The notes under the pieces were generated by a model. That model did not search any database. It was not told where the DNA came from and was given only the letters and a program-made list of their open reading frames with translations. The position numbers were made by a program, and so were the translations under genes. From Methanosarcinaceae archaeon UBA470 (GTDB lineage Archaea > Halobacteriota > Methanosarcinia > Methanosarcinales > Methanosarcinaceae), in NCBI GenBank assembly GCA_002508425.1, contig DAKU01000110.1:1-29591 (forward strand): a DNA stretch of 29,591 nt, written 5' to 3'. Of this stretch, positions 1-8,047 are shown piece by piece (within the stretch, counting starts at the first letter, position 1; each line of letters begins with the position of its first letter).

Positions 1-522
1 TCGGATCTGCTCGATGCTATGGATTTAATTATCAAAAAACATAAAAATACAAAACTTGTATTGGTTGGCAGATATATTGAGAGAGAAATGAAAGAATTCA
101 ATGAAAAGATTGAGGCATACGGTCTCAAAGATAATGTCATCTTTGTAGGACTACAGCCATATAGTGAAATTCCAAAATTCATAAATTCAGCAGATATTTG
201 TGTAAACCCGTTTCCTGGAAATCCTATTTGTAGGGCAGGAAGTCCAGTAAAGGTTTTCGAGTACATGCTTTGTGGAAAACCTGTAGTACATAGTGATCTG
301 GAATGTGTTGAGGATGTCGTAATTGATGGAAAAACCGGTTTATTTTACAAAGCAGATAATATTCAGGACCTGGCTGATAAAATAAACACTTTAATTGAAA
401 ATCCGAAATTACGCAAAGAACTTGGAGGTGCTGCCGAAAAATTAATTTTGGAAAAATATACATGGGATAAATTAGGAGATAAATTAATTGAATGTTTTAT
501 ATGTTATAAGGAACATGCATAA
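1..522 (+). CDS. Glycosyltransferase family 4, C-terminal part (5' end outside window)
   Basis: The reading frame is open from base 1 (SDLLDAMDLI...) and ends at TAA 520-522, so the gene starts upstream of the window. The visible 173 residues form the C-terminal GT-B domain of a GT4 retaining glycosyltransferase: a strand 'TKLVLVG', then 'NVIFVG...YSEIPKFINSADICVNPF', the donor-binding 'KVFEYMLCGKPVV' and the closing 'NGKTGLFY'-like loop seen here as DGKTGLFYKADN. In this family the KxxEYMACGxPVV helix holds the acidic residue that contacts the donor nucleotide sugar. The usual ExxxxG arrangement appears as ..FEYMLCG... It probably adds one sugar to a lipid-linked glycan at the inner membrane face. 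The methyltransferase starts 12 bases downstream, so the two are likely co-transcribed. Donor and acceptor cannot be read from the sequence. Confidence 0.88.
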   Translation, partial: SDLLDAMDLIIKKHKNTKLVLVGRYIEREMKEFNEKIEAYGLKDNVIFVGLQPYSEIPKFINSADICVNPFPGNPICRAGSPVKVFEYMLCGKPVVHSDLECVEDVVIDGKTGLFYKADNIQDLADKINTLIENPKLRKELGGAAEKLILEKYTWDKLGDKLIECFICYKEHA

Positions 523-534
523 AAAAAGATAGAC

Positions 535-1353
535 ATGAATGACAAAATATACGATAAAGAATTCTATGAGAACTGGTTTAGAAAATCAGATACTGAAGAT
601 GATATTGGTTATCAAAATAATGCAAAGTATTTGTATTCAGTAATACCTACTAAATATTTAGACAAAATCAATAACGTCGCTGAAATCGGTGGCAGCACCG
701 GAGGCAATCTTTTTTATATAGGCAAGTATAAATGTTTCCAAACACTTGACAATTATGAACTATCCGAGGATGCAATAAATCTCGGTAAAGAGAGATATGC
801 GATTGTGAATCAAATACATGCAAACCTTTTAGAAGAAACTATTCACAAAAAATATGATCTGATTATATTGTCAGATATCGTGGAACATTTTAAGGATGAT
901 AATGGCTTCTTAGAACAAGTTAAAACAAAAACAGAGTATATCGCACTTAAAATGCCTATTGAAAAAGCGGTTTATACTAAGCTGAAGCGATATTTTTCAA
1001 AGAATCCTGTAGTGTTGGGAGAAACCCATCCAAGTGGCCATTATCATGAGTACACGGTTAACGAAACATTGGCTCTTGTTAAAAAATACTTCGAAATCAT
1101 TAATTTTTTCCCATATAGTATCCAGCAGGATAAAGAAGTTCTTGAATCTAACAATGCCCGGTATCATCAAAATCAAAAGATTAAGAAATTATTCTATATG
1201 ATGCAGAGGTTATTTTATAAATTTGTCCCATTATCTATATTTCTCTCTGTTTTTGGCGGCAATGTATTTTTATTTGCAAAAACAAAAAGCGATGCAACTA
1301 CAGTCAATGAGAATTCTTATGAAAGTAATAACAATTGTCGGAACACGACCTGA
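535..1353 (+). CDS. Class I SAM-dependent methyltransferase (glycan locus)
   Basis: A 272-residue protein with a Rossmann-type methyltransferase core. Motif I is 'VAEIGGSTGGN' near residue 48. An acidic residue follows about 20 residues later (TLDNYELSE), and the motif IV region is 'YDLIILSDIVEHF', where D/H residues before a short helix are typical of class I enzymes of the Methyltransf_11/23 type. No membrane segment is evident. It probably methylates a sugar of the surface glycan or a precursor; the target is not known. Its last 35 bases overlap the next gene, and its tail (SDATTVNENSYESNNN) is low-complexity and Asn/Ser-rich. That suggests the original stop was lost and the reading frame ran on into its neighbour. 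ATG 535 is the only sensible start, 12 bases after the previous stop. Confidence 0.82.
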   Translation: MNDKIYDKEFYENWFRKSDTEDDIGYQNNAKYLYSVIPTKYLDKINNVAEIGGSTGGNLFYIGKYKCFQTLDNYELSEDAINLGKERYAIVNQIHANLLEETIHKKYDLIILSDIVEHFKDDNGFLEQVKTKTEYIALKMPIEKAVYTKLKRYFSKNPVVLGETHPSGHYHEYTVNETLALVKKYFEIINFFPYSIQQDKEVLESNNARYHQNQKIKKLFYMMQRLFYKFVPLSIFLSVFGGNVFLFAKTKSDATTVNENSYESNNNCRNTT

Positions 1354-2398
1354 ACTCATCAGGCTGTCAGAAATAATCAAGAAGCTTGATACATATATGG
1401 AGCATGTATTAGTCCATACCGGCCAGAATTTTGATTATGAGTTAAATGAAGTATTTTTTGATGAATTGTGCATCCGGAAACCTGATTATTTCATGAATTC
1501 CAGAGCTGAAACCCCTTTCAAACAGATATCCACTATTTTAGAAAAAACGGAAGAGATTCTATTGAAAGAAAAACCAGATGCTTTATTAATTTTAGGTGAT
1601 ACTAATTCTGGTCTAAGTGCAATAGTTGCTAAACGTCTGGGAATTCCTGTATTCCATATGGAAGCAGGTAATAGATGTTATTCTGATAAGGTTCCTGAAG
1701 AGATCAATAGGAGAATTATTGATTCTTGCTCTGATATTTTATTACCTTATACACAAAGGAGTAGAGAGCAACTCTTACTGGAAGGGTATCATCCAAGCAA
1801 AATATTTGTTACTGGGAATCCAATTGCTGAAATTATTCGAAAATATATTGAAAAAGCAGACAGTAGTAAAATACATAATGAAATAGGCATCAAAAAAGAT
1901 GAAAAATATGTTTTAGTAACCATGCACAGGGAAGAAAATGTTGATGATCCAAAATTGCTCACTGGGCTTTGCGATACTTTGTTGACTATTTCAAGAAACT
2001 ATAAAGTAATAGTGAGCACTCATCCCCGTACAAGAAAAAGGCTTGAGAAAATCGAAATAGATCAGGATGACAATTTAATGTTCATGAAACCATTTGGTTT
2101 CATTGATTTTTTGAAATTACAGAAGAATGCATTTTGTATCATTACAGATTCAGGAACTGTTCAGGAAGAAGCTACTATTCTTTCGGTACCATGTATCTTA
2201 ATGAGGACATCGACAGAAAGGCCCGAATTATTAGAATGTGGAGGGGTCTTTATGGCTGGAGTGAATAAAGATGAGATTCTGGATAGTTTCAATGTGATAG
2301 TAAATTCAACTGAACTTGATGCTTATATTCCGAATGATTATCACGATGATGTTTCGAATAAAATCATCAAAATCCTGATGAGGTATAAAAATGTTTAA
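1319..2398 (+). CDS. UDP-N-acetylhexosamine 2-epimerase, FnlC/WbjD/CapG type
   Basis: A 359-residue non-hydrolysing UDP-sugar 2-epimerase of the WecB superfamily. The N-terminus 'MKVITIVGTRPELIRLS' and the segment 'VHTGQNFDYELNEVFF' match the FnlC/WbjD/CapG branch, which inverts C2 of UDP-6-deoxy-L-HexNAc, better than WecB or WbpI. Other family landmarks are 'LGDTNSG', 'HMEAGNRC...VPEEINRR', 'THPRTRKRL', 'ITDSGTVQEEA' and 'RTSTERPE'. I chose ATG 1319 because it places Met directly before the conserved KVITIVGTRPE. ATG 1307 and ATG 1223 are in frame but add residues with no family counterpart, and no strong ribosome site marks any of them. The gene overlaps the methyltransferase end by 35 bases and the next dehydratase by 8 bases. 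It is the last step of the three-gene cassette in the usual scheme, although it comes first in the operon. Confidence 0.88.
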   Translation: MKVITIVGTRPELIRLSEIIKKLDTYMEHVLVHTGQNFDYELNEVFFDELCIRKPDYFMNSRAETPFKQISTILEKTEEILLKEKPDALLILGDTNSGLSAIVAKRLGIPVFHMEAGNRCYSDKVPEEINRRIIDSCSDILLPYTQRSREQLLLEGYHPSKIFVTGNPIAEIIRKYIEKADSSKIHNEIGIKKDEKYVLVTMHREENVDDPKLLTGLCDTLLTISRNYKVIVSTHPRTRKRLEKIEIDQDDNLMFMKPFGFIDFLKLQKNAFCIITDSGTVQEEATILSVPCILMRTSTERPELLECGGVFMAGVNKDEILDSFNVIVNSTELDAYIPNDYHDDVSNKIIKILMRYKNV

Positions 2399-3377
2399 TG
2401 ATCAAAGAATACTAATCACCGGAGGGAGTGGTTCATGGGGTAATGAACTTGCAAAGCAGCTTTTTGAAAAGTATGATCCAAAAGAGATCATTATCTATTC
2501 ACGTAGTGAATTACCACAGGTAGAGATGCAGAGACGATTTAATAATAATCAGAAGTTGAAGTTTCTGATCGGTGATGTAAGGAATCTGCACACATTAACA
2601 GAATCCATGAAAAATGTGGATTATGTATTCCATCTGGCTGCACTCAAACATGTACCAATATGTGAAAGTAACCCATGGCAATCTGTTGATACTAATATAA
2701 TCGGCACTGAAAATGTGATACGGGCTGCAATACTAAATAAAGTAAAACTAGTAATTGATGTTTCAACCGATAAGGCATGTGCTCCAATAAACATGTATGG
2801 AGTTTGTAAGTCTGTTGGAGAAAAACTTGTGATACATGCCAATGAAAGAAGAAAAAATACAAGGTTCGTATGTATAAGAGCCGGTAATGTAATGGGAACC
2901 AGAGGAAGCATAATACCATTCTTTAAGGATCTCATTAAAGCGGGGAAGGATGTGCCTATAACAGATTATGGAATGACTCGCTATTTTATGACATTAGAAG
3001 AAGCTATAGGACTCTTATTCAAAGCAATAGAACATTGTTACGGTGGCGAGATATTCGTTATGAAAATGCCGGCATGCAAAATTACTGATCTTGCAGAAGT
3101 TATGATCGAAGAATTTAATGGACAAAGCAATCTTTATGAAGTTGGTATTCGGCCAGGCGAAAAACTTCATGAAGTGTTAATCTCCGAGTATGAAACAAAG
3201 GACACTATCATATTCGATGATTCATATTATGTAATATTACCTTCCTTAAATGTGAATGATGTTAGGGAAAAATATCAACAATTCGAAAAGTTTTCTGGCC
3301 ACAGTTATTCATCCAATGATAAGTTGATGAGTAAAATAGAAATCAGGGCTAAATTAGAGGCAGGCGGCTTCATTTAA
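2391..3377 (+). CDS. UDP-N-acetylglucosamine 4,6-dehydratase, CapD/FlaA1-type SDR
   Basis: A 328-residue soluble short-chain dehydrogenase. The NAD(P)-binding loop is TGGSGSWG (residues 10-17) and 'SRSELPQVEMQRRF' follows strand 2, as in inverting UDP-GlcNAc 4,6-dehydratases. The acid/base residues are STDK (125-128) and Y136-x3-K140. The 'MTRYFM' and 'RPGEKLHEVLIS' blocks are also family hallmarks. It lacks the transmembrane N-terminus of the large CapD/WbpM enzymes. The expected reaction is UDP-GlcNAc to a 4-keto-6-deoxy intermediate, with C5 inversion. As I recall, CapE/WbjB has Met where this protein has Tyr136, as PseB/FlaA1 does. So the subgroup is uncertain and is assigned from the neighbours. 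A GAGGT ribosome site ends 7 bases before ATG, and the gene overlaps the epimerase stop by 8 bases, so translation is likely coupled. Confidence 0.87.
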   Translation: MFNDQRILITGGSGSWGNELAKQLFEKYDPKEIIIYSRSELPQVEMQRRFNNNQKLKFLIGDVRNLHTLTESMKNVDYVFHLAALKHVPICESNPWQSVDTNIIGTENVIRAAILNKVKLVIDVSTDKACAPINMYGVCKSVGEKLVIHANERRKNTRFVCIRAGNVMGTRGSIIPFFKDLIKAGKDVPITDYGMTRYFMTLEEAIGLLFKAIEHCYGGEIFVMKMPACKITDLAEVMIEEFNGQSNLYEVGIRPGEKLHEVLISEYETKDTIIFDDSYYVILPSLNVNDVREKYQQFEKFSGHSYSSNDKLMSKIEIRAKLEAGGFI

Positions 3378-3469
3378 GCTGTTTGGCTATCCATAACATC
3401 TTATATTTGCTATTTGATTTATTATAATCAGTCTGAATAAGTATTTCAATCATTGTGAGCAAAACAAAT

Positions 3470-4246
3470 ATGATTTCAATATTAGTTTTAGGTCATCGAG
3501 GGATGGCGGGGCATATGGTTTTTAATTATCTTCGCAATAAATCTGAGTTTAAAGTTATAAGTGCAGATGAATTGCTTGGATCTAAATTTGATGTACTGGA
3601 GCATTTAGATTCTTTAGAAGAAAAACTGAATGTGAATCATGTTGATTATATTATAAATTGCATTGGTGTTTTAAAAAAGAAATGCGCTGAAGATCCAGTA
3701 AATGCAATTAAAATTAATTCACTGTTCCCTCATCAACTAGTTAAAATTGCAGATAAAACTGGTTCTCAAGTAATTCATTTGAGTACAGATTGTTACATGG
3801 ATGACGATGTATACGGGCGAAGCAAGAGAGCTGGAGAGATAAATTATCCATCACATTTGACTATAAGAACAAGTATTATTGGCCCGGAATTGAAAAAAGA
3901 TGGAGAGGGATTGTTTGAATGGTTTATGAGGCAGGAAGGAGAAATAAATGGCTATGTGAATGTAATCTGGGATGGAATAACTACATTGGAGTTGGCTAAA
4001 TTTATTTGTAATTATCTTAATACAAACAATAAGTTATATGGTATCAAAAATTTACGTTCTCCACAAAAGATATCTAAATATGATCTTTTAATGCTAATTA
4101 AAAAAATCTACAATAAACCAATAACCATCAATCGGTTCTATGACATAAAAGATGATAAAACCGAAGAAAACGATTTTTCAGATTACATGATTCCATCATA
4201 TGAACACATGATAAAGGATTTGTTTAATCAATCCTCATCAAGTTGA
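3470..4246 (+). CDS. RmlD-like NAD(P)-dependent sugar-nucleotide 4-reductase, with a shortened loop
   Basis: A 258-residue RmlD-like SDR. 'ILVLGHRGMAGH' is the nucleotide-binding turn, 'DYIINCIGVLKKKCAEDP' and 'IKINSLFPHQL' follow, then the catalytic Ser in 'LSTDC' and the YGRSK (YxxxK) pair, then 'TIRTSIIG' and 'LFEWFMRQEGEINGYVN'. It is most like the stand-alone reductases paired with a CapE-type dehydratase and a FnlC-type epimerase; unlike CapF/WbjC it has no C-terminal cupin domain. It should reduce the 4-keto group of the dehydratase product. Between STDC and YGRSK there are only five residues (YMDDD...), where relatives usually have a longer Gly/Lys-rich loop. I chose ATG 3470 because it fits the family N-terminus and has GTGAG at 3455-3459 as a ribosome site. 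GTG 3455 is the alternative start. The gap from the previous gene is 92 bases. Confidence 0.84.
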   Translation: MISILVLGHRGMAGHMVFNYLRNKSEFKVISADELLGSKFDVLEHLDSLEEKLNVNHVDYIINCIGVLKKKCAEDPVNAIKINSLFPHQLVKIADKTGSQVIHLSTDCYMDDDVYGRSKRAGEINYPSHLTIRTSIIGPELKKDGEGLFEWFMRQEGEINGYVNVIWDGITTLELAKFICNYLNTNNKLYGIKNLRSPQKISKYDLLMLIKKIYNKPITINRFYDIKDDKTEENDFSDYMIPSYEHMIKDLFNQSSSS

Positions 4247-4300
4247 AATATTCTTTGTTTTCTTCTCAATCTTTCTTAATGATAAATTTTTGACCATGGC

Positions 4301-4354
4301 TGCAGATGCACGTAGATAGCGTTTTTCAAATATTTTTATGTGTATGCATCTGCA
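4301..4354. repeat. 10-bp perfect inverted repeat between convergent genes; possible terminator
   Basis: TGCAGATGCA at 4301-4310 is the exact reverse complement of TGCATCTGCA at 4345-4354, with a 34-base AT-rich spacer. On the plus strand the second arm is followed by ATTTTT. The repeat sits in the 173-base gap between two convergent genes, ending at 4246 and 4420. A role in transcript termination or as a leftover mobile-element end are both possible. No transposase is near. The rest of the gap is AT-rich, with T-tracts directly after the stop at 4246, and holds no gene that I can see. Confidence 0.4.
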
Positions 4355-4419
4355 ATTTTTGACAATTAAATATATTTCTGCAAATTATCTCTCTAATGGA
4401 AATTAGTTTCATTTTTGAA

Positions 4420-5757
4420 TTAATTCGTAGCTGCTCCCACTCCCCTATATGTAAACCCAAGCCCAATCACTCTATTCTTATTAAACACTCTTCTACCGTC
4501 TATTATTATTGGAGTGCTCATCTTCTCTTTCACTCTTTTCAGATCAAGCTCTGTGAACTGTCTATGAGCTGTCATGAGCACAAGTGCATCTGCATCTTCA
4601 AGAGCATGGTATACATTAGGCTCTGCTTCCCCATATTCGTTTAAAATGCTGTCCTCTATATACGGGTCGACTATATGGACATTTGCCCATTTCCTTTTTA
4701 ATTCTTCGACAAAAGTTTTCACAGGACTTTCTCTTGGGTCACCAATATTTTCCTTGTACGAGAATCCGAGTACTACAATTTTTGAATTTTTCACAGCTTT
4801 TTCACGTTCATTAAGTGCATCTACAAGCAACTCAAAAATGTGTATTGGCATATAGTCATTAATTGCTCTTCCAGCAGTGATAACCTTTGGATGATAGCCA
4901 AGTTCTTCTGCTTTTTTAACAAGATAATAGGGGTCTACAGGCAAACAATGTCCACCTACTCCTGCGCCTGGGTAATATACGTTAAAGTTCCATTTTGTTG
5001 ATGCAGCCTCGATAACTTCTAAAATATCTATGTTCATCCTACTGAAAATGAGGGATAATTCGTTCATGAGAGCAATATTAAGATCCCTCTGGATGTTCTC
5101 AATTACTTTAGCAGCTTCTGCAGTCTTTATATCGTTGACTTGGAAGACTTCTTTGACAATGTTCATGTATAATTCTTTTGTTATCTTTCTCCATTCAGGA
5201 GTAATTCCACCTACAACTCTAACAACATTCTCTATAGTATGTTTCGCATCTCCTGGGTTGTATCTCTCGGGGCAATATGCTAATCCGAAATCAATTCCTG
5301 CTTTTAATCCTGATTTTTCGAGGATTGGCTTTAGAACGTCTTCTGTTACACCTGGATACACAGTAGACTCAAGTATCACTAACTTACCTCTATCAAGCCC
5401 TTTTGAAATATCTTCTCCTGCAGAGATCACATAGCTTAAGTCAGGAGTCTTATCATGATTTACGGGTGTTGGAACAATGTTAATTATGACATCACTTTTT
5501 CTAGTTGCTTCTGTTGTATTTGTAGTCGCAGTAAATTTTCCACAATCAACCGCTTTTTTTACCCTTTCATGAAAGTCAAGGTCTTTTAGGTGACAAATAC
5601 CATTGTTTATTAAGTTTACAACTTGAGTATTTTTGTCGGCTCCAATTACGGTAAACCCCTTCTCCACAAAGTTAATAGCTGTTGGAAGACCAACATAGCC
5701 AAGTCCTACGATGCAAATAACAGCCGATCTATTTTCAATATTTTCTTGAAGATTCAT
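4420..5757 (-). CDS. wbpA: UDP-N-acetylhexosamine 6-dehydrogenase (WbpA/WecC-type nucleotide-sugar dehydrogenase)
   Basis: A 445-residue NAD-dependent UDP-sugar dehydrogenase that oxidises C6 to a carboxylate. 'CIVGLGYVGLPTA' is the N-terminal NAD loop, 'ESTVYPGVTE' and 'YCPERYNPGD' are family blocks, and 'GAGVGGHCLPVDPYYL' carries the catalytic Cys (about residue 271). 'VLGFSYKENIGDPRESP' begins the C-terminal UDP-binding domain. The PERxxPG and ..GDxRxSP blocks place it with the UDP-GlcNAc/UDP-ManNAc enzymes, not with UDP-glucose dehydrogenase. The start is ATG 5757, not TTG 5763: AGGTGG (complement of 5765-5770) lies 7 bases before the ATG. It is the last gene of the minus-strand operon, overlapping the 4-epimerase stop by 23 bases. 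Together with the WbpB/E/D-like genes across the window it completes a GlcNAc3NAcA route, which is the reason for preferring WbpA over WecC. Confidence 0.85.
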   Translation of the reverse strand: MNLQENIENRSAVICIVGLGYVGLPTAINFVEKGFTVIGADKNTQVVNLINNGICHLKDLDFHERVKKAVDCGKFTATTNTTEATRKSDVIINIVPTPVNHDKTPDLSYVISAGEDISKGLDRGKLVILESTVYPGVTEDVLKPILEKSGLKAGIDFGLAYCPERYNPGDAKHTIENVVRVVGGITPEWRKITKELYMNIVKEVFQVNDIKTAEAAKVIENIQRDLNIALMNELSLIFSRMNIDILEVIEAASTKWNFNVYYPGAGVGGHCLPVDPYYLVKKAEELGYHPKVITAGRAINDYMPIHIFELLVDALNEREKAVKNSKIVVLGFSYKENIGDPRESPVKTFVEELKRKWANVHIVDPYIEDSILNEYGEAEPNVYHALEDADALVLMTAHRQFTELDLKRVKEKMSTPIIIDGRRVFNKNRVIGLGFTYRGVGAATN

Positions 5758-6682
5758 TTGCAAACCACCTTACTACTTCAGTAAGTTCGTCTCTAAAAGT
5801 ACCTTCCGGATTATATCCGAATGTCCTAGCTTTCGAGATGTCTGCTAGTGAATGTTTGATGTCACCAGGTCTCGTATATATATACTTGGCTTTAATGTCC
5901 TTTCCAAGTATCTCATTAATCAGATCAACCAATTCGTTAATTGTTATTCTTCTTCCACATGCAACATTGAAAACTCCAGTTTTATCAGATTCACATGAGA
6001 AGATATTAGCATCAATTACATGTTTTATAAAACTGAAATCTCTGCTTTGTTTTCCATCTCCATAGATTACAGGGCTTTCATCATTCAAGATTGCAGTTAT
6101 AAACTTAGGTATGACTGCTGCATACTGGGAGTCTGGATTCTGTCGAGGACCAAACACATTGAAGTATCTGAGAGAAACAGTCTGGAGATCATATAGTTCC
6201 TGAAAAACCTTACAGTAATATTCCCCAGTCATCTTTGTGATAGCATAAGGTGAAAGAGGGTTTAGCGGCATATCTTCCCTCTTTGGTAATGTCGGTGTAT
6301 CTCCATAAACAGATGAAGATGAGGAAAACACAACTTTTTTAACGCCCGCATCTCTAGCTGTAACGAGTACATTCAATGTTCCTGTAACATTAACTTCATT
6401 TGAACTAATGGGATCTTTTATGCTTCTTGGAACACTTGGAAGAGCTGCAAGGTGAAATATGTAATCGACATCTGAACAACAATTATGCAATAATTCAATA
6501 TCGATAATAGTTCCATTGATAAATTTTACATTATCTTTTATTGTCAACTCTTTAATGTTTTCCATATTGCCTGTAGACAAGTTATCCAAAATAATAACGT
6601 CATTATTTTCTGCCAGTTTAGATGCCAGGTTCGAACCGATAAAACCAGCTCCACCCGTAATCAACACTTTTTGATTTTTCAT
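5735..6682 (-). CDS. NAD-dependent UDP-sugar 4-epimerase (GalE/WbpP-like extended SDR)
   Basis: A 315-residue extended SDR. The NAD loop is TGGAGFIGS (9-17), then 'ILDNLSTG', 'VDYIFHLAALPSVPRSI', the catalytic 'SSSSVYG' and Y146-x3-K150, then 'RYFNVFGPRQ'. These are typical of archaeal and bacterial UDP-glucose/UDP-GlcNAc(A) 4-epimerases. The 'LAALPSVPRSI' stretch is shared with WbpP/Gne-like enzymes. It may convert UDP-GlcNAc(A) to UDP-GalNAc(A), since the 6-dehydrogenase follows immediately, or UDP-Glc to UDP-Gal; sequence alone does not decide. The ATG overlaps the stop of the upstream glycosyltransferase (ATGA), and a GGATGTGA ribosome site lies just before it. Confidence 0.87.
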   Translation of the reverse strand: MKNQKVLITGGAGFIGSNLASKLAENNDVIILDNLSTGNMENIKELTIKDNVKFINGTIIDIELLHNCCSDVDYIFHLAALPSVPRSIKDPISSNEVNVTGTLNVLVTARDAGVKKVVFSSSSSVYGDTPTLPKREDMPLNPLSPYAITKMTGEYYCKVFQELYDLQTVSLRYFNVFGPRQNPDSQYAAVIPKFITAILNDESPVIYGDGKQSRDFSFIKHVIDANIFSCESDKTGVFNVACGRRITINELVDLINEILGKDIKAKYIYTRPGDIKHSLADISKARTFGYNPEGTFRDELTEVVRWFANESSRKY

Positions 6683-8010
6683 TTCGATGTCACATCCTTA
6701 GTTTTAGCTGCTTGGTTATGACTACTTAAATCCTCAGTAAATGCAACAGAATGCACCAACTCTTTAACACGCTTTACATTAACTATGGAATCGGCATCCA
6801 GAGAGATACGTTCGAGATTCTTAGATACGAAGGAATCTATGATTTCATTTTCATTCTCAAACACTTTTGATAAAGCATTTGCAAGTGCAAGTGGATCTCG
6901 AGGCGGTACCAAAAAGCCATTGACATCATTTGTGACCCATTCTCGAATTTGAGGAATATCCCCCATAATGACGGGAATTTTGCATGCCATAGCTTCTAGC
7001 ATACAGTTGGGTAATGAGTCGTTGGATGAGATAGATACCATAACATCGGAAACAGCGTAATAATTGGGGATATCAATCCATGGAATTTGTCCATCCCACC
7101 TGAAATTATTTTCGATGCCTAGTTCACGAGCCATCTGTTGATGTCTAGCTAACTCCGTTTTTCCGCCTACGTCAGATATGAACAGAAAAAGAGTTTCTGG
7201 GTATTTTTTAACCACTGTATGTGCAGCTTTGACAATAATATCACTGTTCAAGTATCCACCCAAGCCACGAGGACATAATACCACTTTCTCAGCAGATATC
7301 CCTAGATTCCGTCTTGCAATCTCTTTAGAAGATGGCCTAAATCTAGTTCTGTCAATACCAGGATACCGAATTATATGAACTTTTTCTTTTTCAGCTCCAT
7401 ATTTTAGGCAAGCATCTTTTGCAGATTCTGAATTTACAGAGATAGCGACTGCTCTTTGTGCCCCTCTTTTTACTATCTGTTTCTTTAAGATTCTCTCAAT
7501 ACCAGAATATTTAGCCCACCAAAGAACATCACCATTCCAAAATGTAACAACTGTTTTTATCTTGCGATTTAGAAAGAGACCAAGATAACATGGATACAAT
7601 AATGTTTGAAGAAATACTACATCTGGTTTGAATTTGAAAACTGCATGTCTAATAGCTTGAAAATCCCTTATTGTCCAATAAGGTTCAGAAATCAATTTTA
7701 GAATACTATGTAGTATTTTGGAATATCTACCAGCTGATTGGCAAATACAATTGCTAAAAGAACATCTTTTTTTTTTCAAACAGCTTTGTTTATTGCCGTT
7801 CAATATTGATGTTTTAGTAGCTCTTAGATTTATTGTTTTAGCACCAGGAATTTCGTACCCATACGTGGATACAATACATACTTCGAAAGATTCATCTTCT
7901 GCAAAACAACTTATGCGTCTTTCTGCATGGATTGAATATCCCCAAGCTAAAAATAGAACACGAGTTGGCCGGCGTGATGATGTTGAATTGTTATTAATCA
8001 TTGATTTCAT
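6679..8010 (-). CDS. Glycosyltransferase family 4 with a Cys-rich insert
   Basis: A 443-residue GT-B glycosyltransferase. The N-terminal domain starts 'RVLFLAWGYSIHAERRISCF'. The acceptor domain contains 'FKPDVVFLQTLLYPCYLGL', and the linker 'AVAISVNSESAKDACLKYGAEKEKVHIIRYPGIDRTRF' leads into the donor domain with 'FRWDGQIPWIDIPNYYAVSDVMVSIS' and 'SLPNCMLEAMACKIPVIMGDIPQIREWV'. ExxA(C)xxPV is the donor-site motif of GT4 enzymes. Residues 77-90 hold four Cys (C77, C83, C88, C90) in a Lys-rich stretch not usual for the family. The first ATG at 8010 was chosen, and Met4 (8001) is also possible. It overlaps the 4-epimerase by 4 bases and is 37 bases after asnB, so it is part of the same operon. 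Sugar donor unknown. Confidence 0.86.
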   Translation of the reverse strand: MKSMINNNSTSSRRPTRVLFLAWGYSIHAERRISCFAEDESFEVCIVSTYGYEIPGAKTINLRATKTSILNGNKQSCLKKKRCSFSNCICQSAGRYSKILHSILKLISEPYWTIRDFQAIRHAVFKFKPDVVFLQTLLYPCYLGLFLNRKIKTVVTFWNGDVLWWAKYSGIERILKKQIVKRGAQRAVAISVNSESAKDACLKYGAEKEKVHIIRYPGIDRTRFRPSSKEIARRNLGISAEKVVLCPRGLGGYLNSDIIVKAAHTVVKKYPETLFLFISDVGGKTELARHQQMARELGIENNFRWDGQIPWIDIPNYYAVSDVMVSISSNDSLPNCMLEAMACKIPVIMGDIPQIREWVTNDVNGFLVPPRDPLALANALSKVFENENEIIDSFVSKNLERISLDADSIVNVKRVKELVHSVAFTEDLSSHNQAAKTKDVTSK

Positions 8011-8047
8011 TCTCTATATTTGCCTTTTCTATTTAAAGTCGATGAAA

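Noticed and set aside
3378..3469. A possible promoter (TTATTATAATC near 3418) before the RmlD-like gene
   Set aside because: The match is weak and the gap is only 92 bases in a co-directional run, so read-through from the upstream gene is as likely.
4420..5763. TTG 5763 as the start of the 6-dehydrogenase
   Set aside because: ATG 5757 has an AGGTGG site at the right distance; the TTG would sit only one base from that site.
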